Positions 35,496-43,210 of a DNA stretch of 64,000 nucleotides are shown piece after piece (the stretch's first letter is position 1; each line of letters opens with the position of its first letter). Position numbers and translations under genes: made by a program. This stretch comes from an uncultured Owenweeksia sp. GTDB lineage: Bacteria > Bacteroidota > Bacteroidia > Flavobacteriales > Schleiferiaceae. Where the stretch lies: the NCBI GenBank assembly GCA_937146805.1, contig CAKZRR010000036.1:1-64000 (forward strand). The letters run 5' to 3'. The notes under the pieces were generated by a model that worked only from the letters and a program-made list of their open reading frames with translations, was not told the origin of the DNA and ran no database searches.

Positions 35496-37925
35496 TTAGT
35501 CTTTACTGCTTTTAATTCGCTGCCATACAGCTATCATAGTGCCTATGGCCATTAAAATACAACCTATCCAAAGTACATTGATGTAAGGAAAAACAATGGC
35601 CTTCATAATAATAAAAGGCTTCTCGTCTGGATCTACTTGGGTCCAAGCTGTAATTTTCAACTTGTTGTTCTCTAAATTAATATCGCTAAAGCGGAATTTA
35701 AATCCTTGCTTTTCTAGCTCTACTTCTTCATAGGATACTTCGTCACCTTCTAAAATGTAGGATGGACTGGCAATAGCCTCTTCGCCCAATACATTTACTA
35801 TGCGCAGTTTGGTAGTTAGTTTAAGTGTGTGTATTTCGCCATTTTCTTCGTGTTGTATGGCATGTACCTCTAAACTATCTGCAATAATAAAATGCTGCTG
35901 GTATAAAACAGTATCTCCTCTTAAAATTTCAGCCTCCATTTCGTTGGCATAACCATCGGTGGTGGTGGGATTTAGGTATGACGAATAGGTGACGTGCGTA
36001 TAAATATCTTGATTCCAGTAGTGACGTGTATCAGGGTTGGGGGTGGGGCCCATTTGATCGCTCATTTGCAGAAACGGACGCAATTGAAAATCAAAGTCCA
36101 AAGAGCCGTCTTGTTTTTTACGGTAATAATCTACATCGTAAAACTGTTTACCACCTTCTTGACGCATTCCGTTAAAAATAACTTGATAGTTTCCTAAACG
36201 TACCGTGTCGGCTAAGTCGAGTAAGGCGTTTTCCTTTTGCGGAAAGTCATTTCCCAAAAACACTTCGCTTTCGCTAATAATGCTTTGCCTTGCCTGCGAT
36301 ATTAAGGCTCCTACAATAAGTAACGCAAAACCAATATGCGCCACACTCGATCCCGCGAAGGTTAATTTACCCTTGCCAATTCTTAGCCAAAAATGAAGAT
36401 TACTGATCACAGCAAAAGTTCCGGTAAACAAAAGCAAAAAGTAAAGTGGCTCTTTATAAAAGTAAAAATAAAAGGCGATTAGCGTACTTAAAGCAAGTGA
36501 TACAATAAAGGATAGCCCGATGCGCTTGAGGAAGGATTTGGTACCCGTAGCGCGGTATTGTAAAAATTGACCAATGGCAACCAGCAAGCATATTATAATG
36601 GTAAAGGGTATTTGAAAACTGTTGTAATGACTAATCGCATCCAGCGGAGGCGCCATTTCTGTATCCATTAGTGCTATTACGCCTTCAGGGCCAATTAACT
36701 GATTGATAACAGGTATGGAGGTGCTAAACGTAATTTGAAAAGCCGAAATAAGTAAAATTAGCCCGCCAATAAACATCCAAAATTCGCGTGAGCTTAGGTC
36801 GTCATCTCCTTTAGATTTGGGAAGTTTCTTAAATCTAAAAATAAAAACACCATAAGCTATAAGTACAAAGAAAAGTAAGTAAATAAGCAACTGACCACTT
36901 AAACCCAAGCCTACAAAGGCATGCACCGAAGTATCGCCCAATACACCGCTACGGGTTAAAAAGGTAGAGTAGAGCACTAATAAAAAGCTGCTTAAACTCA
37001 AAAAGAAGGTAGTACCAATGGCGGTTCCTCTATTTTTAGATACCAGCATGAGGTGCCCCGCAGCCACAATAATAATCCAGGGTACTAAGGATGAATTTTC
37101 AACAGGATCCCAGGCCCAAAAGCCACCAAAGCTAAGTGCTTCATAAGCCCAAGCACCTCCCATTAATATACCTACTCCTAAAATCATGATGCTAAAAAAG
37201 GTCCAGGGTAAAGCTGGTTTTAGCCATCCTTTAAAATCTTTAACAAATAAAGCGCTAAGGGCAAAGGCAAAAGGCACTAGGGTAGAGGCAAAACCAAGAA
37301 ATAGGACTGGAGGGTGGATGGTCATCCAATAGTTTTGAAGCAACGGGTTTAAGCCAGTACCATCCATAAAGTTTGGAAACTTTTGAAGGTAATCGGCTAT
37401 TTCTGTCCAAGGTAAATTTACATTCTCCGCTGTTTCACGCATCAATACAAAAGGGCTGCTTCCAATTTTCAATGCGAATGGGAAAATGCCCAAAATCATG
37501 CTGCTCAAAAAGGCCTGTACTAAGGCAAAAACAATCATAGCGGGAGCTTCCCATCGCTTAGCCGTTAGTAACAACACGCAGCCCAATACCGCATGCCAAA
37601 ACATCCATAAAATAAAGCTTCCTTCTTGCCCTTCCCAAAAAGCACTTAAAATGTAACGGAGTGGTAAATCGTTAGAGGAATGTTTCCAAACGTAATCGTA
37701 TTCATAGTAATGGCTGGTGAGTAAAAATAGCAGCGTTACCACAATACCCAAAACACTTATGGCATGTGTGGTAAAAAGTGCGCGCGCTAATTTTTTATAG
37801 GCGGCATCACCCTTTTTTATAAAGAGGTAATAAGCTAATGCCGCTGAAACCGCGGCAGCAAATGATACGCAAACGAATAGCCTTCCTAAGTTGCCAGGAA
37901 GTAGGTGTTCGCCAATATATTCCAT
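35496..37925 (-). CDS. ccmF: Cytochrome c maturation protein CcmF-like heme lyase
   Basis: The 809-residue polytopic membrane protein of the CcmF/CcsA family has about 14 hydrophobic segments. It carries the tryptophan-rich heme-handling motif GGFWAWDPVENSSLVPW (about 267-283), a WEGQEGSF segment near residue 93 and a large periplasmic domain near the C-terminus. It is expected to ligate heme from CcmE to apocytochrome c CXXCH motifs. It is longer than the roughly 650-residue proteobacterial CcmF. It is last in the ccmBCDEF operon, 29 bases after ccmE. No CcmH or CcmG-like gene follows. Confidence 0.93.
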   Translation of the reverse strand: MEYIGEHLLPGNLGRLFVCVSFAAAVSAALAYYLFIKKGDAAYKKLARALFTTHAISVLGIVVTLLFLLTSHYYEYDYVWKHSSNDLPLRYILSAFWEGQEGSFILWMFWHAVLGCVLLLTAKRWEAPAMIVFALVQAFLSSMILGIFPFALKIGSSPFVLMRETAENVNLPWTEIADYLQKFPNFMDGTGLNPLLQNYWMTIHPPVLFLGFASTLVPFAFALSALFVKDFKGWLKPALPWTFFSIMILGVGILMGGAWAYEALSFGGFWAWDPVENSSLVPWIIIVAAGHLMLVSKNRGTAIGTTFFLSLSSFLLVLYSTFLTRSGVLGDTSVHAFVGLGLSGQLLIYLLFFVLIAYGVFIFRFKKLPKSKGDDDLSSREFWMFIGGLILLISAFQITFSTSIPVINQLIGPEGVIALMDTEMAPPLDAISHYNSFQIPFTIIICLLVAIGQFLQYRATGTKSFLKRIGLSFIVSLALSTLIAFYFYFYKEPLYFLLLFTGTFAVISNLHFWLRIGKGKLTFAGSSVAHIGFALLIVGALISQARQSIISESEVFLGNDFPQKENALLDLADTVRLGNYQVIFNGMRQEGGKQFYDVDYYRKKQDGSLDFDFQLRPFLQMSDQMGPTPNPDTRHYWNQDIYTHVTYSSYLNPTTTDGYANEMEAEILRGDTVLYQQHFIIADSLEVHAIQHEENGEIHTLKLTTKLRIVNVLGEEAIASPSYILEGDEVSYEEVELEKQGFKFRFSDINLENNKLKITAWTQVDPDEKPFIIMKAIVFPYINVLWIGCILMAIGTMIAVWQRIKSSKD

Positions 37926-37954
37926 AGTATTTGTTTAGTTAAAACCTGCTGTGC

Positions 37955-38347
37955 TTAGTAGGTTTCGTATCCCTCAATTTCGTTTTGTTCGTTGTACTTT
38001 GATGGGCACTTGAGCAGAATTTCTTCTGCAATAAAAGCCGTATCGGTAGCATAACCTTTCATGGTTATTTCTTCGCTACGCTCAAAATCCTGAGGTTTGG
38101 GTTGGTTGTAAATCACCGTTTTCTTTAGACCTTCTTTGTCAATTGCCGTAAAGCTAAACTCTTGCGCTCGGGCATCGTAATCCATAGGCGCATCTTTATC
38201 TAAAAAACCAATTACGGTATATTTGGTTCCGGGTGTTTCGTTGGCTTGTTTAAATCCTACGTAGGTTGAAGCATCACTTATTGTAACCATTATGGCGCCA
38301 ATAGCCACTGCAATTAACAGGACAAGCGCAATGTGCGATTTTTTCAT
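37955..38347 (-). CDS. ccmE: Heme chaperone CcmE, CXXXY variant
   Basis: The 130-residue protein has an N-terminal membrane anchor (about 5-25) and the OB-fold core of CcmE (TKYTVIGFLDKDAPM, EITMKGYATDTAFIAEEILLKCPSKY). The heme-binding site that is HXXXY in E. coli reads CPSKY here (Cys114, Tyr118), the CXXXY variant described from some other bacteria and archaea. Heme would be attached through cysteine rather than histidine. It overlaps ccmD by 4 bases. Confidence 0.9.
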   Translation of the reverse strand: MKKSHIALVLLIAVAIGAIMVTISDASTYVGFKQANETPGTKYTVIGFLDKDAPMDYDARAQEFSFTAIDKEGLKKTVIYNQPKPQDFERSEEITMKGYATDTAFIAEEILLKCPSKYNEQNEIEGYETY

Positions 38348-38571
38348 TTTTTACGCTGTTTTTCGAGTTTACTAAGCTTACGATCGATTATAACTAAATA
38401 GCCTATAATGCCTGCAAAAACAATACAAAGAACAATTACCACGACATAAATTTTGCCGTTTTCGCGCAAGGCATCGGCCATTTCAACCTCAGGCATACGA
38501 CTTTGTGCACTGCTCCATATCGCCATTAACAATAGGCTTAGGGTTGTAAAAAGTTTAACTGTATTTTTCAT
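38344..38571 (-). CDS. ccmD: CcmD family small membrane protein
   Basis: A 75-residue protein with a signal-like N-terminus (about 1-22), a second hydrophobic helix (about 41-62, YVVVIVLCIVFAGIIGYLV) and a basic C-terminal tail (RKLSKLEKQRKK), matching the topology of CcmD. CcmD helps release holo-CcmE from the heme-loading complex. It overlaps ccmC by 17 bases and ccmE by 4 bases, so identity rests on size, topology and position. Confidence 0.8.
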   Translation of the reverse strand: MKNTVKLFTTLSLLLMAIWSSAQSRMPEVEMADALRENGKIYVVVIVLCIVFAGIIGYLVIIDRKLSKLEKQRKK

Positions 38572-39223
38572 TGTTATTTTTTTGCAACCGATGAAATCGG
38601 ATTTTTATATCGGTAATCCAAACGGCAATAAGGGTCCAGCCAACTACAGCAGGATAAAATACCATGCGCATTTTGTTGTCCATATCGTAAGCACCAAAGG
38701 CAGGGTTTCCACCGTTTCCCGGGTGTAAACTATCCGTCATACGTGGTAATATGCCTATAAATACAAACATCATTACAAAGGCAAAAATGTTGTAAACAGC
38801 CGCTATACGTGCTTTTTTCTGAGGATCATCTACCGACCCGCGTAAAACGAAGTAGGCCAAGTAAATAAGTATAGTAACCGCGGTGCCGTTTAGCTTGGCA
38901 TCGTTTACCCAAAAGGCACCCCATGTAAAACGCGCCCAAATGCTACCCGTAACCAAACCTAAACTCGCTAAAAAGAAACCCGAAATAGCCAATTCTTTGG
39001 CTTTTAAATCTGAACGCGATTCTTCAGTTCGTAAATATTTGATGCTGTAAACTAGCGAGGCTACCATTAAAATGATCATGCCAAACCACATGGTTACATG
39101 AAAATAAGTATTGCGAATGGTTTCGTTTAGGATGGGTTGACGAGGTACTTCACCCAAAAAGCCAAATATTATGGTATAGAGTACTAAAACTACTCCAAGG
39201 GCTTTCCACCAGTGTTTAATCAT
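38555..39223 (-). CDS. ccmC: Heme exporter/ligase component CcmC
   Basis: The 222-residue protein has six hydrophobic segments and the WWD-type heme motif (FTWGAFWVNDAKLNGTA, about 109-125). It also has periplasmic histidines (YFHVTMWFG near residue 40 and SLHPGN near residue 170) in the positions that bind heme in CcmC. It attaches heme to CcmE. It starts 10 bases after the ccmB stop and is central to the ccm operon. Confidence 0.93.
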   Translation of the reverse strand: MIKHWWKALGVVLVLYTIIFGFLGEVPRQPILNETIRNTYFHVTMWFGMIILMVASLVYSIKYLRTEESRSDLKAKELAISGFFLASLGLVTGSIWARFTWGAFWVNDAKLNGTAVTILIYLAYFVLRGSVDDPQKKARIAAVYNIFAFVMMFVFIGILPRMTDSLHPGNGGNPAFGAYDMDNKMRMVFYPAVVGWTLIAVWITDIKIRFHRLQKNNNEKYS

Positions 39224-39232
39224 TACTGAATT

Positions 39233-39889
39233 TTAATCTCGCCAAAGGTAGGCAAAAAGCAAATATGAGAGCAGTAAACTTACCAAAGAAAGCAGGAATA
39301 AAACCAGTAACATGGGGGCGTTTACTTCCCACGAAAAACCAGTAATAGCCCTAACACTGGTACGGCTTACGGCTAATATTTGAGGATATAAAAGAGGGAT
39401 ACTTAATATAGCAGGCAAGGCAGGATTGTCTCCTGTTTTGGCCGCTATACCCGCAACAAATGTGAGTATTGCCGAAAAGCCCGCGCTGGCCACAAACAAG
39501 AGTAAAATAAAGGCGCCAATATCGTTTACTACGTTGCCTAATAAAAAGCTAAAAACCAACAATGAAAAGAGGCCTATTACAAATAGGTAAAAGAAATTAT
39601 ACAGTGTTTTTCCGAGCATTAATACGCGCGGTTTTATCATACCAAAGTAGAGTAGAAATCTACGGTCGGCTTCGTTTTGAAAGCTTCGAAAGGCTGCCTG
39701 AATTGCGGCAAAAATCAAAATAATCCAATATAGGGCGTTCCATGTTTCGGGCGTTATTTTTTGATTATTTACCAAAAAAGCCAAATAGGTACAAGTAAGC
39801 ACATAAAGCAGCACTGATAAAAAACTTTGACGCTTTCGCCACTCCAATTTATAGTTAAGTTTAAAAACCTCAAGTACTTCCTTAAACAT
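39233..39889 (-). CDS. ccmB: Heme exporter protein CcmB
   Basis: A 218-residue polytopic membrane protein with six hydrophobic segments and the CcmB pattern (FKLNYKLEWRKRQ at the N-terminus, ANKTGDNP-like loop AAKTGDNPALPAILSIPLLYP). In E. coli it pairs with the ATPase CcmA to drive release of holo-CcmE; no ccmA lies here. I chose ATG at 39889 (MFKEVL). The longer reading begins at a TTG and passes through TACCTTCG, a -7-like box 4 bases before this ATG. Confidence 0.88.
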   Translation of the reverse strand: MFKEVLEVFKLNYKLEWRKRQSFLSVLLYVLTCTYLAFLVNNQKITPETWNALYWIILIFAAIQAAFRSFQNEADRRFLLYFGMIKPRVLMLGKTLYNFFYLFVIGLFSLLVFSFLLGNVVNDIGAFILLLFVASAGFSAILTFVAGIAAKTGDNPALPAILSIPLLYPQILAVSRTSVRAITGFSWEVNAPMLLVLFLLSLVSLLLSYLLFAYLWRD

Positions 39890-39911
39890 GGGGCGAAGGT
39901 AGGTATTCAAA

Positions 39912-39944
39912 CAAAAAAACCGCTCTAAAATAAAAGCGGCTTTT
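39912..39944 (-). terminator. Intrinsic terminator after the 39967 gene
   Basis: On the minus strand CCGCT (39935-39939 complement) pairs with AGCGG (39920-39924 complement) across about ten bases, preceded by AAAA and followed by seven T. It lies between the small secreted gene and ccmB. Confidence 0.75.
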
Positions 39945-39966
39945 GGAGTTTTCTGTTTACTAGCTT

Positions 39967-40323
39967 TTAGCTTTTCTTGAAGACAACCTTCATCGAAAAC
40001 ATTTTGTTAATGAGACTTTTATCTACTTCAAACTTTTTATTGTTTAATGATTTGAAAACGTACATCTCTACACGGCTATCGTCACAGTTTACTGATTTTA
40101 GGGATAGTGTGGAGTCTGAGTTAACCGTAAATGTGAGTTCTACATTTTGATTGCCATTAAGTTGATTGGCAAAATCAGGGTAAGCAAAACTGTTGCTTAT
40201 TTGTTGGACCAAATTTGTTTTTACGAGCGGTGATTTTTCATTTCCTCCTGCAAAAGCAGAGCTGCTAATTAATAAAAAAGCTAAGGCGAATGTTTTGAAG
40301 AAGTTGTTTCTAATAGTTTTCAT
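39967..40323 (-). CDS. Small secreted protein of unknown function
   Basis: The 118-residue protein has a clear signal peptide (about 1-25, ending SSAFA-GG). A single small alpha/beta domain follows (NVELTFTVNSDSTLSLKSVN, VFKSLNNKKFEVDKSLINKMFSMKVVFKK), reminiscent of the TonB C-terminal fold but without the rest of TonB. Such orphan domains are common in Bacteroidota and have no assigned role. The gene is closed by its own terminator and stands apart from the ccm operon. Confidence 0.75.
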   Translation of the reverse strand: MKTIRNNFFKTFALAFLLISSSAFAGGNEKSPLVKTNLVQQISNSFAYPDFANQLNGNQNVELTFTVNSDSTLSLKSVNCDDSRVEMYVFKSLNNKKFEVDKSLINKMFSMKVVFKKS

Positions 40324-40730
40324 AATAATGTTGAATTAGTTTGTTTGTTTAGATGACACTTCAAAAAGACCAATAGTTGTTCTAAGGCACCTTTATTTAA
40401 GGTTTTAGTATTGTTAAATATTTCTTAATAAACCCGTAACTATTGTAAAAACAAGTGGTTGTATGTTGTTTTAAGATTGGTTATTTAAAAGCTACCTTAA
40501 AAAATGCTTTAGTTGTAGTAGCTAACAATAAGAACACTTGGTTTTATTTTGAAGAATATTAAAGTAGGAGAGAGGTTAGTAACTCCGCTTAATATTGGAG
40601 TAATACAGGAGAGCCTAAAAACTATTATTGTAAATATTACCTCTGCTATTTAGCGTATAACTTTTGCCTATAACTCTAAGTCAATTAAAAGTAATTAAGG
40701 AAATTTGTTGCTTTAAAGAAGTATTTTGAA
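40324..40730. other. Intergenic region upstream of gapA, no gene recognised
   Basis: These 407 AT-rich bases lie between divergent genes. A 34-codon TTG-started frame (40549-40653) is the only open stretch of note and has no sign of being coding. No perfect TAnnTTTG box was found close to gapA; TAACTTTTG about 60 bases upstream is one base too long. The gapA promoter and any regulatory sites should lie here. Confidence 0.4.
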
Positions 40731-41759
40731 ATGACTAAAATAAAGATTGGAATAAACGGATTTGGTCGTATTGGTAGATCGCTCACCAGAGTTTTGCTCA
40801 ATTACCCTCAGTTAGAGTTGGTAATGGTGAACGACTTGGCTAGCAGCGAAAATTTAATACATCTCTTAAAGTACGATTCGGTACACGGCCGTTTTCCCTT
40901 GCCGCTTTCGCTGGAGGTAGAAGGGGGAAAAGAATATGTAATCATTGGGGATAAAAAAGTACGTTTTACCAAGCACCCACAATTAGAGGATATTAATTGG
41001 AGTGAGGAAGAGGTAGATATCGTAATAGAAAGTACCGGTAAGTTTAGAAATAGTGAAGACGCTCAAAAACATATTTCTATAGGAGGCGCTAAAAAGGTAA
41101 TGCTTTCAGCTCCGGCCAGAGATCAAACTAAAACGGTGGTAATGGGAATTAATGAGGAGTTGTTAAAGGCGGAAGACACTATAGTCTCCAATGCTTCCTG
41201 TACCACCAATTCGGCAGCACCCTTACTTAAAGTTATTGATGATTTATGCGGGGTAGAGCATGCTCACATTACAACGGTGCATAGTTACACCAGCGATCAA
41301 CGGCTACACGATGCCCCTCATAAAGATTACCGAAGAGGTAGGGCGGCCAGCGAAAGTATTGTGCCTACCACCACTGGTGCGGCCAAGGCGTTGACTAAAA
41401 TTTTTCCAAAGTTTGAAGGTAAAATTGGAGGTGCAGGTATTAGAGTGCCTGTACCCGATGGCAGTTTAACGGATTTTACATTTACTACTGAAAGGCCAAC
41501 TTCGGTTAAAGAAATTAACGGAGCTTTTTTGGCAGCATCGCAAGGCAGTTTTAAAAATATTATCGGTTACAACCAAGATCCTATTGTATCCTGTGATGTG
41601 ATAGGGAGTTCCTATTCTGTTTTGTTTGATGAAGAACTTACTTCGGTATTAGGTAAGTTAGTAAAAGTAGTAGGTTGGTATGATAATGAAATGGGCTATA
41701 GCTATAGAATGGCCGATTTGGTAATGTATTGGTTTGCCTTAGATAAAACGAGGAACTAG
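40731..41759 (+). CDS. gapA: Glyceraldehyde-3-phosphate dehydrogenase, type I
   Basis: The 342-residue enzyme has the NAD-binding start INGFGRIGRSLTRV, VNDLAS with the Asp that favours NAD over NADP, catalytic Cys157 in SNASCTTNSAAP, and the active His in the THTTVHSYTSDQ-like stretch ITTVHSYTSDQ. The C-terminal WYDNEMGYSYRM is also standard. It is the glycolytic/gluconeogenic enzyme. The gene appears monocistronic; its 3' end overlaps a small minus-strand ORF by 21 bases. Confidence 0.97.
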   Translation: MTKIKIGINGFGRIGRSLTRVLLNYPQLELVMVNDLASSENLIHLLKYDSVHGRFPLPLSLEVEGGKEYVIIGDKKVRFTKHPQLEDINWSEEEVDIVIESTGKFRNSEDAQKHISIGGAKKVMLSAPARDQTKTVVMGINEELLKAEDTIVSNASCTTNSAAPLLKVIDDLCGVEHAHITTVHSYTSDQRLHDAPHKDYRRGRAASESIVPTTTGAAKALTKIFPKFEGKIGGAGIRVPVPDGSLTDFTFTTERPTSVKEINGAFLAASQGSFKNIIGYNQDPIVSCDVIGSSYSVLFDEELTSVLGKLVKVVGWYDNEMGYSYRMADLVMYWFALDKTRN

Positions 41760-41921
41760 GGCCAAATAAATTACGGCCAATATAAAAGCTACTAAGGGAA
41801 TAAGGTATTGATCCTTCATCTTAATAGCAGTAAAGCGATTGATTAAACCAGATACAATAATAGATCCCAAAGCTATAACAGCAATAAAAATAACGTTCGG
41901 AATTAAATGATCGTAATCCAT
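41739..41921 (-). CDS. Small two-helix membrane protein of unknown function
   Basis: The 60-residue product has two hydrophobic helices (about 9-27, NVIFIAVIALGSIIVSGLI, and about 38-57, YLIPLVAFILAVIYLALVP) joined by a basic loop (NRFTAIKMKDQ). The composition fits a real small membrane protein better than an antisense shadow, and about 160 of its 183 bases lie outside gapA. It overlaps gapA tail to tail by 21 bases. The function is unknown. Confidence 0.55.
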   Translation of the reverse strand: MDYDHLIPNVIFIAVIALGSIIVSGLINRFTAIKMKDQYLIPLVAFILAVIYLALVPRFI

Positions 41922-41966
41922 GGATAAGGGTTAATCCTAATTTAGTTTAAGAGCGGATAAATTTAG

Positions 41967-42014
41967 AAAAACAAAACCCGATAGTGCCTTAAAGCATCAT
42001 CGGGTTTTGTTTTT
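41967..42014 (-). terminator. Intrinsic terminator after the SRPBCC/GyrI-like gene
   Basis: A perfect 16-base-pair stem (41967-41982 with 41999-42014, core ACCCGAT/ATCGGGT) closes a 16-base loop. A and T tracts on both arms make it workable in both directions. It lies 20 bases past the stop of the minus-strand gene. Confidence 0.9.
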
Positions 42015-42034
42015 AGTTTAAAAGAGTAAACAAA

Positions 42035-43057
42035 CTACTCAGCAGACTCTGTGCCTCCCTTACTTACAGGGTAGTACACTTTTGTAAGCCATTTGCTGGT
42101 ATCAGGCTCACTCATAGGGTCGGTAACATAAACCTCCCATGGGGCGCCAATAATTTCATATTCTGAAGTAGCAACACGTTCGTGGATAGCCCCATGCACA
42201 GCACCAGTTTGTTCATAAGGCCCATAAAAAGCAGCCATAAGGGTTAGCCCTGTTTGATTACTAGACTTGATAATTTTGTCAGTACCTTTCAAATCAGAGG
42301 TAGCAGCAATAGCAGCCGTCATATTGGTAGTACCTGTTTCTTCATCCCAGGTACTGTAAATAGCCATAGGTGGGCTTTTCATATTCATAGCGTCTTCGCC
42401 TAAATAGGTCATTATTTCACCATAGCTAGCGCCTAAAAAGGCACCAATGTTTTTCATTTCAACTTCAGAACTGATGCCGTAATATTCGATGGTTTCTACC
42501 ATTTCCTCATTAATTTCAATGGCCACCTCTTTAGGCATTGCTTCAAGCTTACCTTTAATACCTTCAAGACCTTCTTCAAAATCAGGTCCTACATTGGCAT
42601 CCATATGTTTACCCATAAACCGAATGTATAAGGGGAAAGTACCGGTAAAGCCCCAAGTAATTTTGGTTTTACCATCTTCGGTCGCTTCAAATTTCCAGTA
42701 ACCATCTGATTCGCCCATACCTTCAAACGAGATGTGCGTGGCTAAAGATTCATTTTCATCAGCTCCAGTAATGGACTGATGCCCATTTCCGCTGTTTGCA
42801 CTTACCCATTTATAATCAGCACCTTCTCCAACTGTTTTTTCGCCCCATTCAGCTTTCATAGTGCTATCTCTCTTAAACCAGGCGCTCCACTCGGGCCACG
42901 TTTTAAAATCACTTACATAGGTATAGGCTGTTGCCGGATCGGTATCTACGACAGTACTTCTTTCTACTTGATAATCTGCTGGCAAAGTAGATTGCCAAAT
43001 AAAATAGCCGCCAATAATTACGACCAATACAATTCCAATGATTTTGAGTGCTTTCAT
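42035..43057 (-). CDS. Membrane-anchored SRPBCC plus GyrI-like effector-binding protein
   Basis: The 340-residue protein has an N-terminal membrane helix (about 4-21). A SRPBCC/polyketide-cyclase-like domain (about 25-180: VVDTDPATAYTYVSDFKTWPEWSAWFK, ITWGFTGTFPLYIRFMG) is followed by a GyrI-like/AraC effector-binding domain (about 190-335: GAPWEVYVTDPMSEPDTSKWLTKVYYPV). Both folds bind small hydrophobic ligands, so a sensor or carrier role is likely. The combination occurs widely in Bacteroidota without known function. The gene is monocistronic, with its own promoter box and terminator. Confidence 0.85.
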   Translation of the reverse strand: MKALKIIGIVLVVIIGGYFIWQSTLPADYQVERSTVVDTDPATAYTYVSDFKTWPEWSAWFKRDSTMKAEWGEKTVGEGADYKWVSANSGNGHQSITGADENESLATHISFEGMGESDGYWKFEATEDGKTKITWGFTGTFPLYIRFMGKHMDANVGPDFEEGLEGIKGKLEAMPKEVAIEINEEMVETIEYYGISSEVEMKNIGAFLGASYGEIMTYLGEDAMNMKSPPMAIYSTWDEETGTTNMTAAIAATSDLKGTDKIIKSSNQTGLTLMAAFYGPYEQTGAVHGAIHERVATSEYEIIGAPWEVYVTDPMSEPDTSKWLTKVYYPVSKGGTESAE

Positions 43058-43084
43058 TTTTATGTTGGGTTTTTGTTAGAAATC

Positions 43085-43092
43085 CAAAAATA
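43085..43092 (-). promoter_or_regulatory. -7 promoter box of the SRPBCC/GyrI-like gene
   Basis: TATTTTTG on the minus strand matches TAnnTTTG exactly, 27 bases before the start codon. No clear TTG element lies 17-23 bases upstream. Confidence 0.45.
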
Positions 43093-43176
43093 GTAATATT
43101 AACACATTGAAAAGTAAGGGTTTGATTACCATTTAAACACTTTTAATAATTTGTTTGAAACGCCCAGTTTTTGCTA

Positions 43177-43206
43177 TTTGAAGGTTTAAAAATGCATGTA
43201 ACTTTG
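43177..43206 (+). promoter_or_regulatory. guaA promoter, predicted leaderless
   Basis: TTTG (43177-43180), an 18-base spacer and a perfect -7 box TAACTTTG (43199-43206) match the Bacteroidetes consensus. Only four bases (CGGC) separate the box from the guaA ATG at 43211, so transcription should begin at or next to the start codon. Confidence 0.75.
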
Positions 43207-43210
43207 CGGC

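Noticed and set aside
40549-40653. 34-codon TTG-started frame upstream of gapA
   Set aside because: No signal, promoter spacing or residue pattern supports it; chance open frames of this size are expected in AT-rich DNA.
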